Source: Guadua angustifolia
Lineage: Eukaryota > Streptophyta > Magnoliopsida > Poales > Poaceae
Direction of reading: 5' to 3'
DNA: 64,000 nt
Assembly (NCBI GenBank): GCA_036346375.1
Contig: CM070508.1
Coordinates: forward strand, 25,116,852-25,180,851
The position numbers were made by a program, and so were the translations under genes. Of this stretch, positions 1 through 11,056 are shown piece after piece. The notes under the pieces are model-generated. The model was not told the origin of the DNA. It saw only the letters and a list, made by a program, of their open reading frames with translations, and made no database searches. Positions within the stretch are counted from its first letter, which is position 1; the number at the start of each line of letters is the position of its first letter.

Positions 1-417
1 AAAAGGTTTCATTTTTTGTTTATTCACATAATTAGATTTAATTAGTGTCGATTGTTTCGATAATGCTTACCAATCTAGTTTTTTTCCACGACATCGCTTA
101 TCTATCCGGTTGTTTCGATAGTGCCTATCTTTTAATTGTCATAATTCCAAAGAAGGGATTACCGACGTGATGAAGTCCCAAAAGAAGAGGCAAGAAGAAA
201 TACAAAGGCGTGTTGGTATGAGACTTTTTCCTGTTCTTTTGCATGTAGTTTTGTTCTTACTTCAATTTGATTTAAATTCTCTCAGAATTTGCTTATTGAA
301 GTTGTTGCTCTCGACTGGAGTTACATAGAAAAGAACATGGCTTCCATTGAGCTTGATACAAAGGTATGCTCTGCAGGAAACAAGTTACATTTGCGGAAAT
401 ATACTTCTTAGAAGGGA
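1..417. other. Flank of broken gene fragment
   Basis: No complete gene. A short open stretch at about 289-363 on the + strand, followed by a GT at 364, could be an upstream exon of the gene fragment that begins near 418, but no confident protein match is visible. The rest is AT-rich. Confidence 0.35.
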
Positions 418-773
418 TTGTACAAAGCTCCTTGCCGCTACTTCACCAAGAGAGAAGCATCTCGAGAATGCAACTACGTATGGAAATACCGCTATGATGA
501 GTACTTGAGAGACAATAAACTACTGATTGACCTACTGGATAAAGAAAAAAAGAAAAAAAAGTTTGAAGAACTCTACCAAAAGTACAAGCTTGTAAGTATG
601 CAATCTTCTTCAAGAACAAAGATACCGAGGATTCTACCAACATTCAAAAATGGTTTGTTAACCTGCAGATGCTCTACAACGCTGCTGAATTTGAACAAAC
701 ACCAAGAAACCTCGACGATGTGTTCACCGATGCTTGCACGATATACCGGATTGTCAATAGCCTGACTCTTAAG
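418..773 (+). pseudogene. Plant gene fragment, copy 1 (possibly RNA-dependent RNA polymerase C-terminal region)
   Basis: Two exons are readable. The first (to 591) has a charged stretch containing RYDEYLRD, a lysine run and FEELYQKYK. A canonical intron (GTAAGT at 592, CAG ending at 668, 77 bp, phase 0) joins it to an exon encoding MLYNAAEFEQTPRNLDDVFT and then DACTIYRIV. The pattern of an EEL/EKYK block, then a Y-x-AEEFE block, then an A-IY motif resembles the C-terminal end of plant RNA-dependent RNA polymerases, which act in small-RNA biogenesis. That identity is inference from family memory. Only about 85 codons are present, with no start and no catalytic domain, so this is a fragment. 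A 270-bp part (442-711) is repeated at 813-1080. Confidence 0.45.
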
Positions 774-812
774 GTTGGTACTTTATGCAGCCAAAATCTT
801 TTGCTCCCACAT

Positions 813-1080
813 TTCACCAAGAGAGAAGCATCTCGAGAATGCAACTACGTATGGAAATGCCGCTATGATGAGTACTTGAGAGACAATAAACTACTGATTG
901 ACCTACTGGATAAAGAAAAAAAGAAGAAAAAGTTTGAAGAACTCTACCAAAAGTACAAGCTTGTAAGTATGCAATCTTCATCAAGAACAAAGATACCTGA
1001 GGATTCTACCAACATTGAAATGGTTTGTTAACTGCGGATGCTCTACAACGCTGCTGAATTTGAACAAACACCAAGAAACC
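813..1080 (+). pseudogene. Plant gene fragment, copy 2 (duplicate of 442-711)
   Basis: This is a near-identical 268-bp direct repeat of 442-711, separated from it by 101 bp. It holds the same partial exon, the same GTAAGT donor and the same following exon start. The acceptor that reads CCTGCAG in copy 1 is CTGCGG here, so the intron AG is lost and this copy could not splice normally. It stops at 1080, exactly where the MULE-derived sequence starts. Either the MULE captured or flanked the fragment, or a later rearrangement joined them. Confidence 0.6.
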
Positions 1081-3485
1081 AGCTTCCGTGCGTCGACACG
1101 CGGGATAAGGGTACCATGTTGGCCCATCAATGGTCTTGTAGTTGGTCCCAACGGTGAAGGAAGACATCTTGGGGCGCCACGTGTTCTTCAGTGCTTGTGC
1201 GGTGTAGTACCACGAAATGAACTGCGAGGCATCGTTGCCGCCCATGTCTCGGCAAGCGGCAAGCACGTGGGAGCACGGAATATGTTGAAGCTTAGGCTTA
1301 TTACAGGTGCAAGTAACGTAGTCGGCCCCTATCTCGCATTGTTGTGACGTGTCGCCAGCGCTAAACCCCGATGCATATTTCCGCTTGCACAATACCTCGA
1401 ATTTGTTCGTAGTAAGGTCGAAAATCCTTGTGCGGTGGAAGTGCGCCTTTGCCCTTCGCTGCTGCAGCAGCTTCTCCACTCTCGGTGCGTACGCCGTGTC
1501 GCACCCCTCGGCGGTCGGACCACGGTCTCGGAAGTAATCCGCGGCCCGGTAGAATGTCAGCTCAATGATGGAACACAGAGGTAGGCCACGAACACCCTTA
1601 AGAACATTGTTGAAAGCCTCTGCAATGTTCGTGGTCATCACATTGTACCTGAGATGTCATTCTTTAACGTGAGCATCGCACAAACTTTTCAGTGGATAAT
1701 ACGAGGACGTACTAAAGCATTGTTTTACCTCGCTCCGTTCGTGTCGTGCAGGAGCGCCCACCTTTCCGCTGGTTTCCCGGCGATCCACTGGCTAAAGGTT
1801 GCGCGAGCACGGGTACGCACTGTTTGACCTCCAACCATTTGAGAACGCAGATGATCCTCCTGTGTTCCCTCTTCTTCCATCATCCTCCGAGTTGACTCGT
1901 TCAAATGGGCCCAAATTGCGTTGAACTTGCAATCCTGATTTTGAAGGCACAAGGACTTGAAGGTCTTCACAAGTGCCTTGTTCTTGTACCTTGTGTACAG
2001 GTTGGCTCCAAGATGGCGCATGCACCACCTCCTCTGCAAATCGGACCAACTCAACGGGATTGACGTGCTGTCATGCATCACGTCTAACGCGTGCAGAAGG
2101 CCCTTGTTACGGTCCGAGATTACACAAACCTGCTCCCTCGTACCCACTACCTTAGTCTTTAGCAGACTAAGGAACCACAACCAGCTATCGTTGTTCTCAC
2201 TCTCAACGAGGGCAAAGGCAAGTGGGACGATCCTATTTTTGGCATCAGCCGCCAGGGCTGTTAGTAGTGTCCCACGGAACTTCCCACTTAGAAAGGTGCC
2301 ATCTACACATATAACTGGCCTGCAATGCCTGAAAGCTTCGATGCATTGTCCAAAAGACCAAAACAACCGAAGCAGATATCGTTGAGCCGAGGTGTACGAC
2401 CCGTCTTCGAGCTGTACTGGCTCATCGCCCATTGCAAACTGCGTCCCTGGGTTTGTCATTGCAATCTTCTGTAACAATCTAGGGGCATAGTTAAAGGACT
2501 CTTCGAACCCTCCGAAGAGCATCTTCAATGCCTTCGCCGCCCTCCAAGCCGTCAGACGTGATGACCATCCCAGTTCTTGTGTGAACTTCCTCTATTATTG
2601 TACTAGGGTCATCCTATGTCCTTCCCAACGATGGTCACGGGGAGTTGCGCTATGAACCTCGCATCTACAAGGCCGCTCATGTTCCTAATCGACTCCTCCG
2701 CGGCACGTATGAGCTCTGTGTCTCGATCACAAAGAACTCATCGATATGCGGGTTTGTGTACTCGAGCGAAGAAGGGACACGCAGGTACTTCGTGCACCTA
2801 ACCTCATAAGCGGTCGGCTCGGACCTCAAAAGCACAATGCTCCGTCTTGTCGTAATGGCATAGTTGTTTAGGAAGTGGATGGCCTCCGACTTGCTCCCAA
2901 ACCGGTGTCGGTTGGATGTCGCTCTCTTTGGTACCCCCACACGGATAAGGCATTGTAATCCGCTATGGTACGATCAAGGTGACCGATCCCACGGAAATAC
3001 TCTATGGCGGGAGCCGGGTCGTCGTGGTCTGCCGCTTCCTCGTCCCTGCTTCCCCCGTCTTCTTCATTCGTGCTGTGCGCATCCACCTCGCCCTCGTTAC
3101 CTTCGACTTCCGCAGCGCCTGACAGTCCTTCCTCCTCTGGTGCTGCCTCATGAGGTATATGCACTTCGGCAAGCTCGGGAGGATGGCTACTTGTCCCAGC
3201 CTCGGCAGAGTTCTGCCGGGCCGAAATGTCGACGTACATGCCAACCTCAAAATTCTCCTCTGCTGCCTTCCGAACATAAAGATCCCATGCATCATGAGTC
3301 CTTAACAGGAAGAGTGTGTACACCACCGCAGTTGTTGGGAACAAAGCGTGGACGGACCCCTCTAGAGCGAACTTTGTGGCCGGCGGGTCGAGACCAAGCA
3401 GACGCACAACATGTGCTTTAAGGTCCGCCAAATTATTTGGAGTACCTAGCCTTGTCTCTAAGTGCTCACAATTCAAGTAAATCAC
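1081..3485 (-). pseudogene. MULE (MuDR-type) transposase, frameshifted
   Basis: Read from 3485 down. The N-terminal part (3485-2868) has an acidic linker and continues out of frame into the MuDR N-terminal domain (2940-2677, with FLNNYAITTRRS). The DDE transposase core lies in 2528-1729 (ICVDGTFLSGKFRG, VISDRNKGLL, CMRHLGANLY). The 3' exon (1648-1081) has a SWIM zinc finger of CxC...CxH form (CTCNKPKLQHIPCSH). A GT-AG intron of 80 bp fits exactly at 1728-1649: it removes a stop and joins GAR to YNVMTTNIAE in frame. At least two frameshifts (near 2900 and between 2677 and 2528) and fusion of the C-terminus to the gene fragment at 1080 make it non-functional. It would have cut and pasted DNA in the nucleus. 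Terminal inverted repeats were not found. Confidence 0.85.
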
Positions 3486-3597
3486 GAGCCTACGTGCAAA
3501 AGCAAGAGGCCGCTTCCTAAATATATTCTAGCAAACATTTCCATCTGTTGCAAATTTATACGGTAAATATGAGTACCTAATTGTCTTTAGTCCATTA

Positions 3598-5125
3598 GAC
3601 AAAACAGCTACATAAAAATAGGTCGCTACAACAAAAAATAGAAAAATTAATGTCGCTAATACAACTACAAACAACTACACAAAATTTAGATCGCTAAAAC
3701 AGCTACATAAAACTAAATCGCTACAACAAATAATTACACCTAAAAAAATTAGGCCGCACAACTACACAAAATTAATGTCGCTAATACAACTACAAACAAC
3801 TACACAAAATTTAGATCGCTAAAACAGCTACATAAAACTAAGTCGCTACAACAAATAATTACACCTAAAAAAATTAGGCCACACAACTACACAAAATTAA
3901 TGTCGCTAATACAAGTATAAACAACTACACAAAATTTAGATCACTAAAACAGCTACATAAAACTAAGTCGCTACAACAAATAAATCAATCAATTAATGTG
4001 GCTATTACACCTAAAAAAATTAGGCCGCTAACACAACTACACAAAAATAAATTTCTAAAACAAATACACTAAATTTATGTCGCTAAAACAACAACATAAA
4101 ACTAAGTCGCTACAACAAATAGATAAATTAATGTGGCTATTCCACCTTTAAAAATTAGGCCGCTAAAACAACTACACAAAAATAGGCCGCTAAAACAACT
4201 ACACAAAAATAAGTCGCTACAACAACTACAAAAATTAATGTCGCTAATACATCTAAAAAAATTACCCACTAGTACAACAACAAATCAATATGTAAGCTAA
4301 TCGTAATAGAAACTCTTCTTCTAATCAGTAACCTAATTACAACTAATATAAATACTGTCTTTGTGGTAGTCGTTTCTTCATAAATCAGCTCCTCACCACT
4401 CCTACAAATTAAATTGTTCTATCGATTCATTTAATCGCTCTGTGAATTAAATAAATTTAGCTCGCTAAAACAGCTACATAAAACTAAGTCGCTACAATAA
4501 ATAAATAAATTAATGTGGCTATTACACCTAAAAAAATTAGGCCGCTAAAACAACTACACAAAAATAAGTCGCTAAAACAACTGCACAAAAATTAGTCGCT
4601 ACAACAACTGCATAAAATTAAGTCGCTACAACAACTACATAAAAATAAGTCGCTACCTTCTATTTGTTTCGAAACTAACTGAAAAGTGAAAGGGAAAAGC
4701 TCTTTGTTCCCCATGTTCCATCATCGACTTATGTTCTTCATGTAGCTTTCAGATCTAGTTATTCTATTGAAATTATGCCAAAATGAGCTTATTGATGTTA
4801 TACGTGATTACAATCAAGTAGCAACCGGATCTTGCCCTTCTCAATGGTGGTCTAGGCCGTCTAGCTTCTGTTTTCTAAGTCGCTAAAACAAAATTTAGGT
4901 CGCTAAAACAACTACGTAAACCTAAGTCGCTATAACAAATAAATAAATTAATGTGTCTATTACACCTAAAAAAATCAGGCCGCTACAACAACTACACAAA
5001 AAAGTTTCTAAAACAACTACACAAAAATAAGTCCCTACAACAACTACATAAAATTAACTTGCTACAACAACTACATAAAATTAAGTCGCTACAACAACTA
5101 CATAAATTAACATCGCTAATACATC
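3598..5125. repeat. AT-rich minisatellite field (about 26-28 bp units)
   Basis: Many imperfect units built on TCGCTAAAACAACTACA followed by an A/T-rich tail occur at 3598-4265, 4450-4660 and 4878-5125. Longer sub-units carry the phrase AATGTGGCTATTACACC. Short open frames here are artefacts of the repeat. It lies immediately upstream of the MULE transposase start and may be that element's subterminal region, but no terminal repeats confirm this. Confidence 0.75.
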
Positions 5126-5315
5126 TAAATTAGCATCTAAAAAAATTACCCAGCCAGTACAACATCAAATCAATATGTAAGCTAAGCGTGATATAAACTA
5201 TTCTTCTAACTGTAACCTAATTACAACTAATATAAATACTGTCTGTGTAGTCGCCGCGCAATGCTATACTCCTTTCTTCACGCAAATCAGCTCCTCACCA
5301 CTCCTGCAAATTAAC
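4270..5315. repeat. Higher-order direct duplication within the minisatellite field
   Basis: The block about 4270-4415 (from GTAAGCTAATCG to the CTCCTCACCACTCCTACAAATT phrase) recurs at about 5160-5315 with few changes. The array segments that precede each block (3960-4265 and 4878-5125) are also alike. The spacing is about 895 bp, so one larger unit was duplicated in tandem. Confidence 0.65.
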
Positions 5316-5738
5316 TCAGAAAATGATTAGCATCGCCCGGGCTCCTCACCACTCCTCACCTACTAACTCAAAAATCTCTTACCGTCAGTTCGTCTTGAAT
5401 GAGCGAACGAAACCGGAGAGGCTCGATTTATAGCTCCCTCTGCGAGTGCATGTACCTGCAAAAGCAAGGCAAATTGATTAGTATCACCGGTCCGGATATA
5501 ACAGCGTGCGCTTGCTTAGCGTGTGAGCTTTCTGCAAGCGAGCCGAACCGGCCAACTCATTTTCGTGGAGGCATGCAAGCGAGCGGGACCGATGATTGGA
5601 AATCGCCGAAAGCACCGACAGAGCCCCGGAATTCTCGGCCAATTTCGCAGCCTCAGAATGCGAAATCTGACGTGGCATTCCAATTTCGCATTTTCACTTT
5701 GCGAATACATGATTTCGTTTTTTGAAAACACGAAATAC

Positions 5739-5801
5739 CTCAATTTCGCAGTTTGAAAACGCGAAATCACTGATTTCACGTTTTCAAACTGCGAAATTGA
5801 G
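5739..5801. repeat. 31-bp near-perfect inverted repeat (hairpin)
   Basis: Arms 5739-5769 and 5771-5801 pair with one mismatch around a single-base centre. Weaker pairing extends outward to about 5721-5820, and related GCGAAAT/ATTTCGC motifs fill 5640-5850. No coding potential is visible. Confidence 0.85.
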
Positions 5802-5971
5802 ATTTCGTATTTTCAAAATGCGAAATCGATGGAGATTTCGGCAAATACCCGAGATTGTTGTATATTTCTGTAAATACGACGCGTTTTTTGTATAAAATAA
5901 AAAAATTTCCACTAACACCCTCAAATCTGTAGCCCTAGCTTGTGTCAGGTGATGAGTGGAGTGGCAACTTA

Positions 5972-6202
5972 GGTTCTGTTTGATAGAGCTCTAAATTTTA
6001 ATTTCACCTTAGACCTAAAACTTATAGGCTAAAATAAAGTAAGTTAAGTTTATATTTTTAGTATAAAATGTAAATAAGACGATACACCTTAATACTTTTA
6101 ATATATTCATAGCTCCAGCTCCACGAATCTAGTGGAGATAGGAATAATCAACTCCATTAGATCTACGAATCTGATAAAACTAGAGCTATACCAAACACAA
6201 CC
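5972..6202 (-). mobile_element. Tourist/PIF-type MITE, copy 1
   Basis: This 231-bp element is flanked by perfect TTA duplications (5969-5971 and 6203-6205). Ends read GGTTCTGTTTG and CCAAACACAACC. The interior is the reverse complement of the copies at 6891 and 54936. TTA targets and the GTTTGG ends are typical of PIF/Harbinger-derived MITEs. Confidence 0.9.
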
Positions 6203-6205
6203 TTA

Positions 6206-6890
6206 ATTAGATCTTACGATATAGATCCTGGTTGAGCAAAAAGCCAATGGGATTTTACAATGCCGCAGGTGCTGAGCTTATATAGCCCCACGCCCCCACC
6301 TCACCAACTCAGTCATTCCTCGTTCTCTCTTCACTATAGGTTAATCCGTATCTAATTTGTCCAAAATATGATATGTGGTGTTACACATGCATTAGGAATG
6401 GTGCTTAATATTAATTATAATTACGTGAACATGTGTGGAATGTTAACGTATGAATCCATACATTTAAGACAATTGAGATAGTTTTGTCATTAAAAATGAA
6501 ACACAGATATGACATTTCGAGCTGTGCATCATAGAATGTTTAGCTATCAATGAGATATCAAATGAAAATATTAGGTATTCGACGATGCCACATTTTTATC
6601 AAAAAATACTTTTGGGAATACCAAATCCGAAACTTTTCTGTCCCTCTCTTTTCTCTGGTCAACATCCCACACCGCGGCCTTCACTGCCGCCAACCAGCTC
6701 CAGCGCACCATCGCTTCCGCTGCCTCCAGCTCTGATGGCTCTGGTGGCCACCCACGTCATTTTCACTTGATCACTTCTACTCCATCCATGGAATGGGAGC
6801 GTCGAGTTTGAGAGAGCAGAGCGCTGAAGGATGCAACCAGGTATGAATTGTTTGTTGGGATTCGGTTTTGTGGATGAATTTTGTATTCTA
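6206..6890. other. Region between two facing MITEs; possible old promoter
   Basis: No convincing gene. A TATA-like TATATAG lies at 6279-6285, followed by a C-rich leader (6286-6310) of the kind seen at grass transcription starts. A GC-rich Ala/Ser-coding stretch lies at 6660-6760, but no frame of useful length is open. It may be the remains of a promoter and first exon. Confidence 0.3.
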
Positions 6891-7120
6891 GGCTGTGTTT
6901 GGCATAGCTCTAGCTCTACTAGATTTGTAGATCTGGTGGAGCTGGTATTCCTAACTCTATCAGATCCGTAGACCTGAAGCTATGGGTATATTAAGAGTGT
7001 TTAGATGAGTCATCTTGTTTACATTTTAGACTAAAAATATAAACATAATTCACTTTATTTTAGTCTACAAGTTTTAGATCTGAGGTAGAGTTGGGATCTA
7101 GAGCTCTACCAAATAAAGCC
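6891..7120 (+). mobile_element. Tourist/PIF-type MITE, copy 2
   Basis: This 230-bp element has inverted ends GGCTGTGTTTGG and CCAAATAAAGCC, with TTA at 7121-7123 and CTA (one change) at 6888-6890. The interior matches copy 3 (54936) in the same orientation and copy 1 (5972) inverted. Confidence 0.88.
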
Positions 7121-7312
7121 TTATTAGATTTGCCATTCCAAGAATCCATCTTTTTTTTAAAAGGAAGAATCCTACCTTGTGTTTCATAGCTCCAAATCCA
7201 AATTCATTTGCTGGCCATACTCTAAATAATTCAAGTATAGTTGTAGATTGATTTTACTTTGTACTGATATCATGACATCAAATATAACTTTACCTTGTCC
7301 CTAAGTATGCAT

Positions 7313-7483
7313 TGTTACACAATATCCTTGTTACCATATATACAAGATTGTTAATTGTCTTGTATGGAGATTGTTTCCTTTATATAGTTATTATCTTATA
7401 TAGGCTTTCCTTCTATAACCTCTTGTACATGTATATATACCGGCATATTGGCCTCATGTTAAATACAGGTGCTATTTATAACA
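7313..7483 (+). mobile_element. Copia LTR (5' LTR, 171 bp)
   Basis: It begins TGTTA and ends TAACA, and is followed without a gap by a methionine-tRNA-type primer-binding site and copia coding remnants. The matching 3' LTR is absent because the element is cut off at about 9535. Confidence 0.8.
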
Positions 7484-7496
7484 TGGTATCAGAGCC
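7484..7496 (+). promoter_or_regulatory. Primer-binding site, initiator Met-tRNA type
   Basis: TGGTATCAGAGCC directly follows the LTR end. This is the standard plant LTR-retrotransposon primer site complementary to the 3' end of initiator tRNA-Met. Confidence 0.92.
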
Positions 7497-7879
7497 AATT
7501 TTTTAGGATTAGGGTTTTATCGGTGTTGCACTTGCGCCCTCCCAACACCTGAAGCTGGTTCCAATCTATGCATCGTCGCTTTGTCTTCAGCGCCGGCCCA
7601 TCGATTCATCTTCTTCTCGGCGATTCCGGACGCCAGCCCGAGCCCGATGCGCCGAATGCTCGCTGCTCCGAGCCCAAGCCCGACGTCGGCTTCCCCATCG
7701 TTCCGCCTGCTCGCGGTTCTGCCTTGATCTGCACCGAGCGCCGACTACCAGGTCTCCTTTCAGGATCCGCACCAGGCCGAGCGGCCGGCATGACGCCCGA
7801 GCTAGCCGTCGCTCGTGCACTCAGGGGCAATCGTTGTACCTTACTGTTGTACGACAGGAGCAATCGTTGCAGTAGGGTG

Positions 7880-9535
7880 ATTCTACTGTGGATAAGTTCT
7901 ATGCATAACTGTTCTCGGTGTGGTATCAGCTTGATTCTTTTGGACCGGAGGTTTGCCACACCTGTCAGTGTTGCCAATGTCAGCACTCTCATTTGGAGTT
8001 TCGTCGCATCTACAACTTTTTGACACATTTTCGGGCTGGATTTGAGCAGATTCGTGCCCAACTACTTGCTCACCATCCTTGTGTGATCTTATTAGAAGCC
8101 CTTGCAGCTATTCGTACCGAGGAGACTTGTCTTCGTGGTGCGGGCCTGCTAATATCTCCTTCAGTCCTAGCGATGCCTCATGCTACTCCTCCACTAGTGG
8201 CGTCTACTCCAGTATCGGCTATTGGGGGTGAAGGGCTTCACTGCACCTACTGCAACAACAACAAACTTGTGGAGCAGTTCTGCTCTAGAAAGAAGAAGGA
8301 TCTTGCTCGTCGAGGTGGATGCTCTTCTAAGGGCACTAGACTTCTAGGAACCTCCCCTCAGCAAACCTTTGGTGGCCCTGATTCTACTCAGGAGATTCTT
8401 ACGTTGCTACATCACATGGCTACCTCTGCACCTTCAAGTTTTGTAGGATCTGCTACTCAATCTTCCAGTGAGAGACCACCTTCCTCCTCATCAGGTATCA
8501 CACCATAGATTATTGACTTTAGAATTTCTTTTCATATGACATCTGATCCCGTGAGTCTCTATTCCATTAGTCCTCTTGCTGCTCATATCACTATGCAGAC
8601 CACAGATAGTACCTCTCTTTATGTTGCAGGATAGATACTCTTTTGTCTTTTTCTTTTCATGTTCCTATTGTTTCTCATGTTCCTAAATTAACCATGTAGC
8701 TTATATCCACTGGCCAGCTCACTGATCATGGTTGTCGTGTTATCTTTGATTCTGACTCTTGCTGTGTTCAGAATCGTCGGACAGGGTCTCTAACTAGTAT
8801 TGGCCCTCGCCTCTGTGACTCTCAGTGCCTCTGAGAGCTTGACTGGCTTTGCCTTCCTTCCACTGCCTCTGCCAGTCTCGCCGTCTCCTTTACTGCTTCC
8901 ACCTCCATTGCATCATCTACTAGGTCGTTTGCTTAGTGACATCGCCGTTTAGGGTATATTTGTGGGTCACGTCTGTCTTCTTTAGTTTGTCGTGGTCTTT
9001 TAGGGTTTGTACTTGGTGATACCTCTTTAGATTATGCGGGTTGTAAGCTTGGTAAACAGCTACAACTCCCCTATCCTTCCGGTGAGTTTGTATCCTTGTG
9101 TCCCTTTGATCTTATTCATTTTGATATTTGGGGTCCAGCTTCTTTTATTTCAAAAGGAAGTTATAAATATTACATTCTTTTTATAGATGATTTCTATCGA
9201 CACACTTGAATATATTTTATGTCTTCTCGTAGCGAGGTTTTATCTATCTATAAGAATCTTGCCACTATGATCCGTACTCAGTTTGATTCTCCCATTCGAA
9301 TTCTTCATGCTGACTCAATAGGGGAGTATCTGTTCATTACCCTTCGTGCTTTTCTTGCTATGCAGGGCATACTTTCTCAGTTTTCTTGTCCTAGTGTTCA
9401 TGCTCAGAATGGTGTGGCTAAGCACAAGCATTGACATCTTCTTGAGACAGCTCGTACTCTTTTACTTGCTTCTGTTGTTCCACCTCATTTCTGAGCTGAG
9501 GCTGTTTCCACTACTACTTACTTGAATCAATTTCT
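7880..9535 (+). pseudogene. Copia Gag-Pol remnant (gag, pre-integrase, integrase)
   Basis: Gag is readable from about 7880 to 8508, including EFRRIYNFLTHF, QIRAQLLAHHP and EALAAIRTEE, and ends in a degenerate zinc knuckle (CTYC then C, with the His replaced by Leu). About 8940-9120 encodes the pre-integrase region (GCKLGKQLQLPYPSGEF). About 9110-9510 encodes the integrase core: DLIHFDIWGP, ILHADSIGEY and QNGVAKHKH, where the usual catalytic Glu is Lys. Several in-frame stops are present. Reverse transcriptase and RNase H are missing: the element is truncated at about 9535 by an LTR fragment of another family. The protein would have worked in cytoplasmic virus-like particles and nuclear integration. 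Confidence 0.85.
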
Positions 9536-10233
9536 CGAATTAAAATAAATCTGAAAATCCGTATTTCGCTGACACATGGGACACACGGTCTATGGACCGA
9601 GTCCACGAGATGTTAGCGTTTCGGGAGATGGGAGAAGGTGCGGTGGATGCGGCGTGCGACGAGCAGCTCGCACGGAGGGTGGCGGCGCATTTATAGCCCT
9701 CGGGAGGCGGGCCCGTGCGGAGAATCCAAGAGCGGCGGTTAGGGTTAGGGCAAGATGCGGCGGCGGCGACGGGGTGACGTGGCTCCATCCGGAGCACATA
9801 CAAGGCGCAGATCGAACGGCCTTCGTCGCGCGATGCAGCTGGGCTGGTAGCTGGCGAGGTGGGTCGAGGCAGAGAAAATGGGCCGAGCCGGAGAGAATAG
9901 AAACGGCCGGAAGAAAATATTCGGCCCAAGAAGAAAATAGGAATTAAAATCATTTTTTGATTTAATAAAACTCTAGAAATTCAAATCAAGCAATTAAATT
10001 CAAATAAATAGCAAATAAACTCAGAAAAATTCTCCAAAAATACAAAAAATTTCCTTGGAGCACAAGAAACCCAAAAAAAAAACTAAAAATCTTTAGTTTG
10101 ATAAATAGATTAAACAAATTAAATCTTCTTATTATTAGAAAATTCGAATCAAGTTTCGATTAATTCAAGGAAAAAGGCAGATTGTTCATTTTCAACTTTA
10201 AATATTCCAAAACTCAAATTTTGGGATGTTACA
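9536..10233 (-). mobile_element. Del/Tekay-like LTR fragment (5' part of LTR)
   Basis: The right edge is the TGTAACATCC terminus on the minus strand (plus strand reads GGGATGTTACA, ending 10233), shared with the long LTRs at 23123, 25736, 36540 and 61787. It has the same layout as the solo LTR at 58806-61787: an AT-rich end, then a GC-rich core at 9575-9880. Truncated on the left. The frames in the GC-rich core are not genes. Confidence 0.75.
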
Positions 10234-11056
10234 ACCCGCAACCTAATGACATAATGGGTTTTGCATGTTTCTCAATATAAGCTAACTTGACCGCTACTCT
10301 ATCATCTAAACCGCGATCCAACGACTCCCCTTAATCCTAGTAGTTCCAAACTAGTATCTCAATAGTTCTCTTATTTTCTAGGCTTGTAGTGACTCCGTCT
10401 TCCGTCATCCTCCGGTGATCCTCGACCGTCTGGACCTCCAACACACCTCTCCTAGTCTCGATCATCCTCTGCTTCACTATGATCTAGCACCATCGTCCTG
10501 CAACTATTAAAAATAAGGAAACACATCACATAGCAATGTCCAAATTGGTATGCAATAAACCTCACATAAATTCAAAAACAAGGAAACACATCACATAGTA
10601 ATGTCCTAATTGATATGCAATAAACATCACACAAATTCAAAATTCAATTCTCAACTTCGCAAATAAAGTTGGCATTGCTGCATACTGAGGATCGGTAGTA
10701 CTGTTGGCTGGCACTACTGTTCCCTAGTAGCCGGTAGTGCCGCTCGCTCTCAAACCCATGCGAAGACCTTTTCTGAAAAATAGCTACCTCCATCTATGGG
10801 TCTGTAGTACCGTGCGGGTCAGCTCAATTTAGAGGAAAAGTCGATATAATTGTAGGCCGGCACTACCACTGTCTGGGTACAGTAGTTCCGTAGGTCGGTA
10901 CAACCGCCCCAGGGCCATTAGTGCGGCATAACTTAAATTGTTTTATTTTAAAAATCAGTTGTAAATCAAACTCAAACTTAAACATATTTTACTTAAATAT
11001 AATCGAATACTCATCATAAATATAGATAGATCTCTACATAGTTTTTCAATTTTCAT
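10234..11056 (-). mobile_element. LTR-X family fragment
   Basis: It matches 50900-51473 in order, including the CATCGTCCTGCAACTAT phrase, the ATCACATAGCAATGTCC phrase, the AGTAC/GGTAGT-rich block and the terminal ACTCATCA-AATAT phrase. It is split on the left by the Del/Tekay-like fragment. No coding sequence. Confidence 0.65.

Noticed and set aside
9576..9947. 123-codon frame with Gly/Arg-rich product
   Set aside because: It lies within the GC-rich core of a Del/Tekay-like LTR fragment; the minus strand is open as well.
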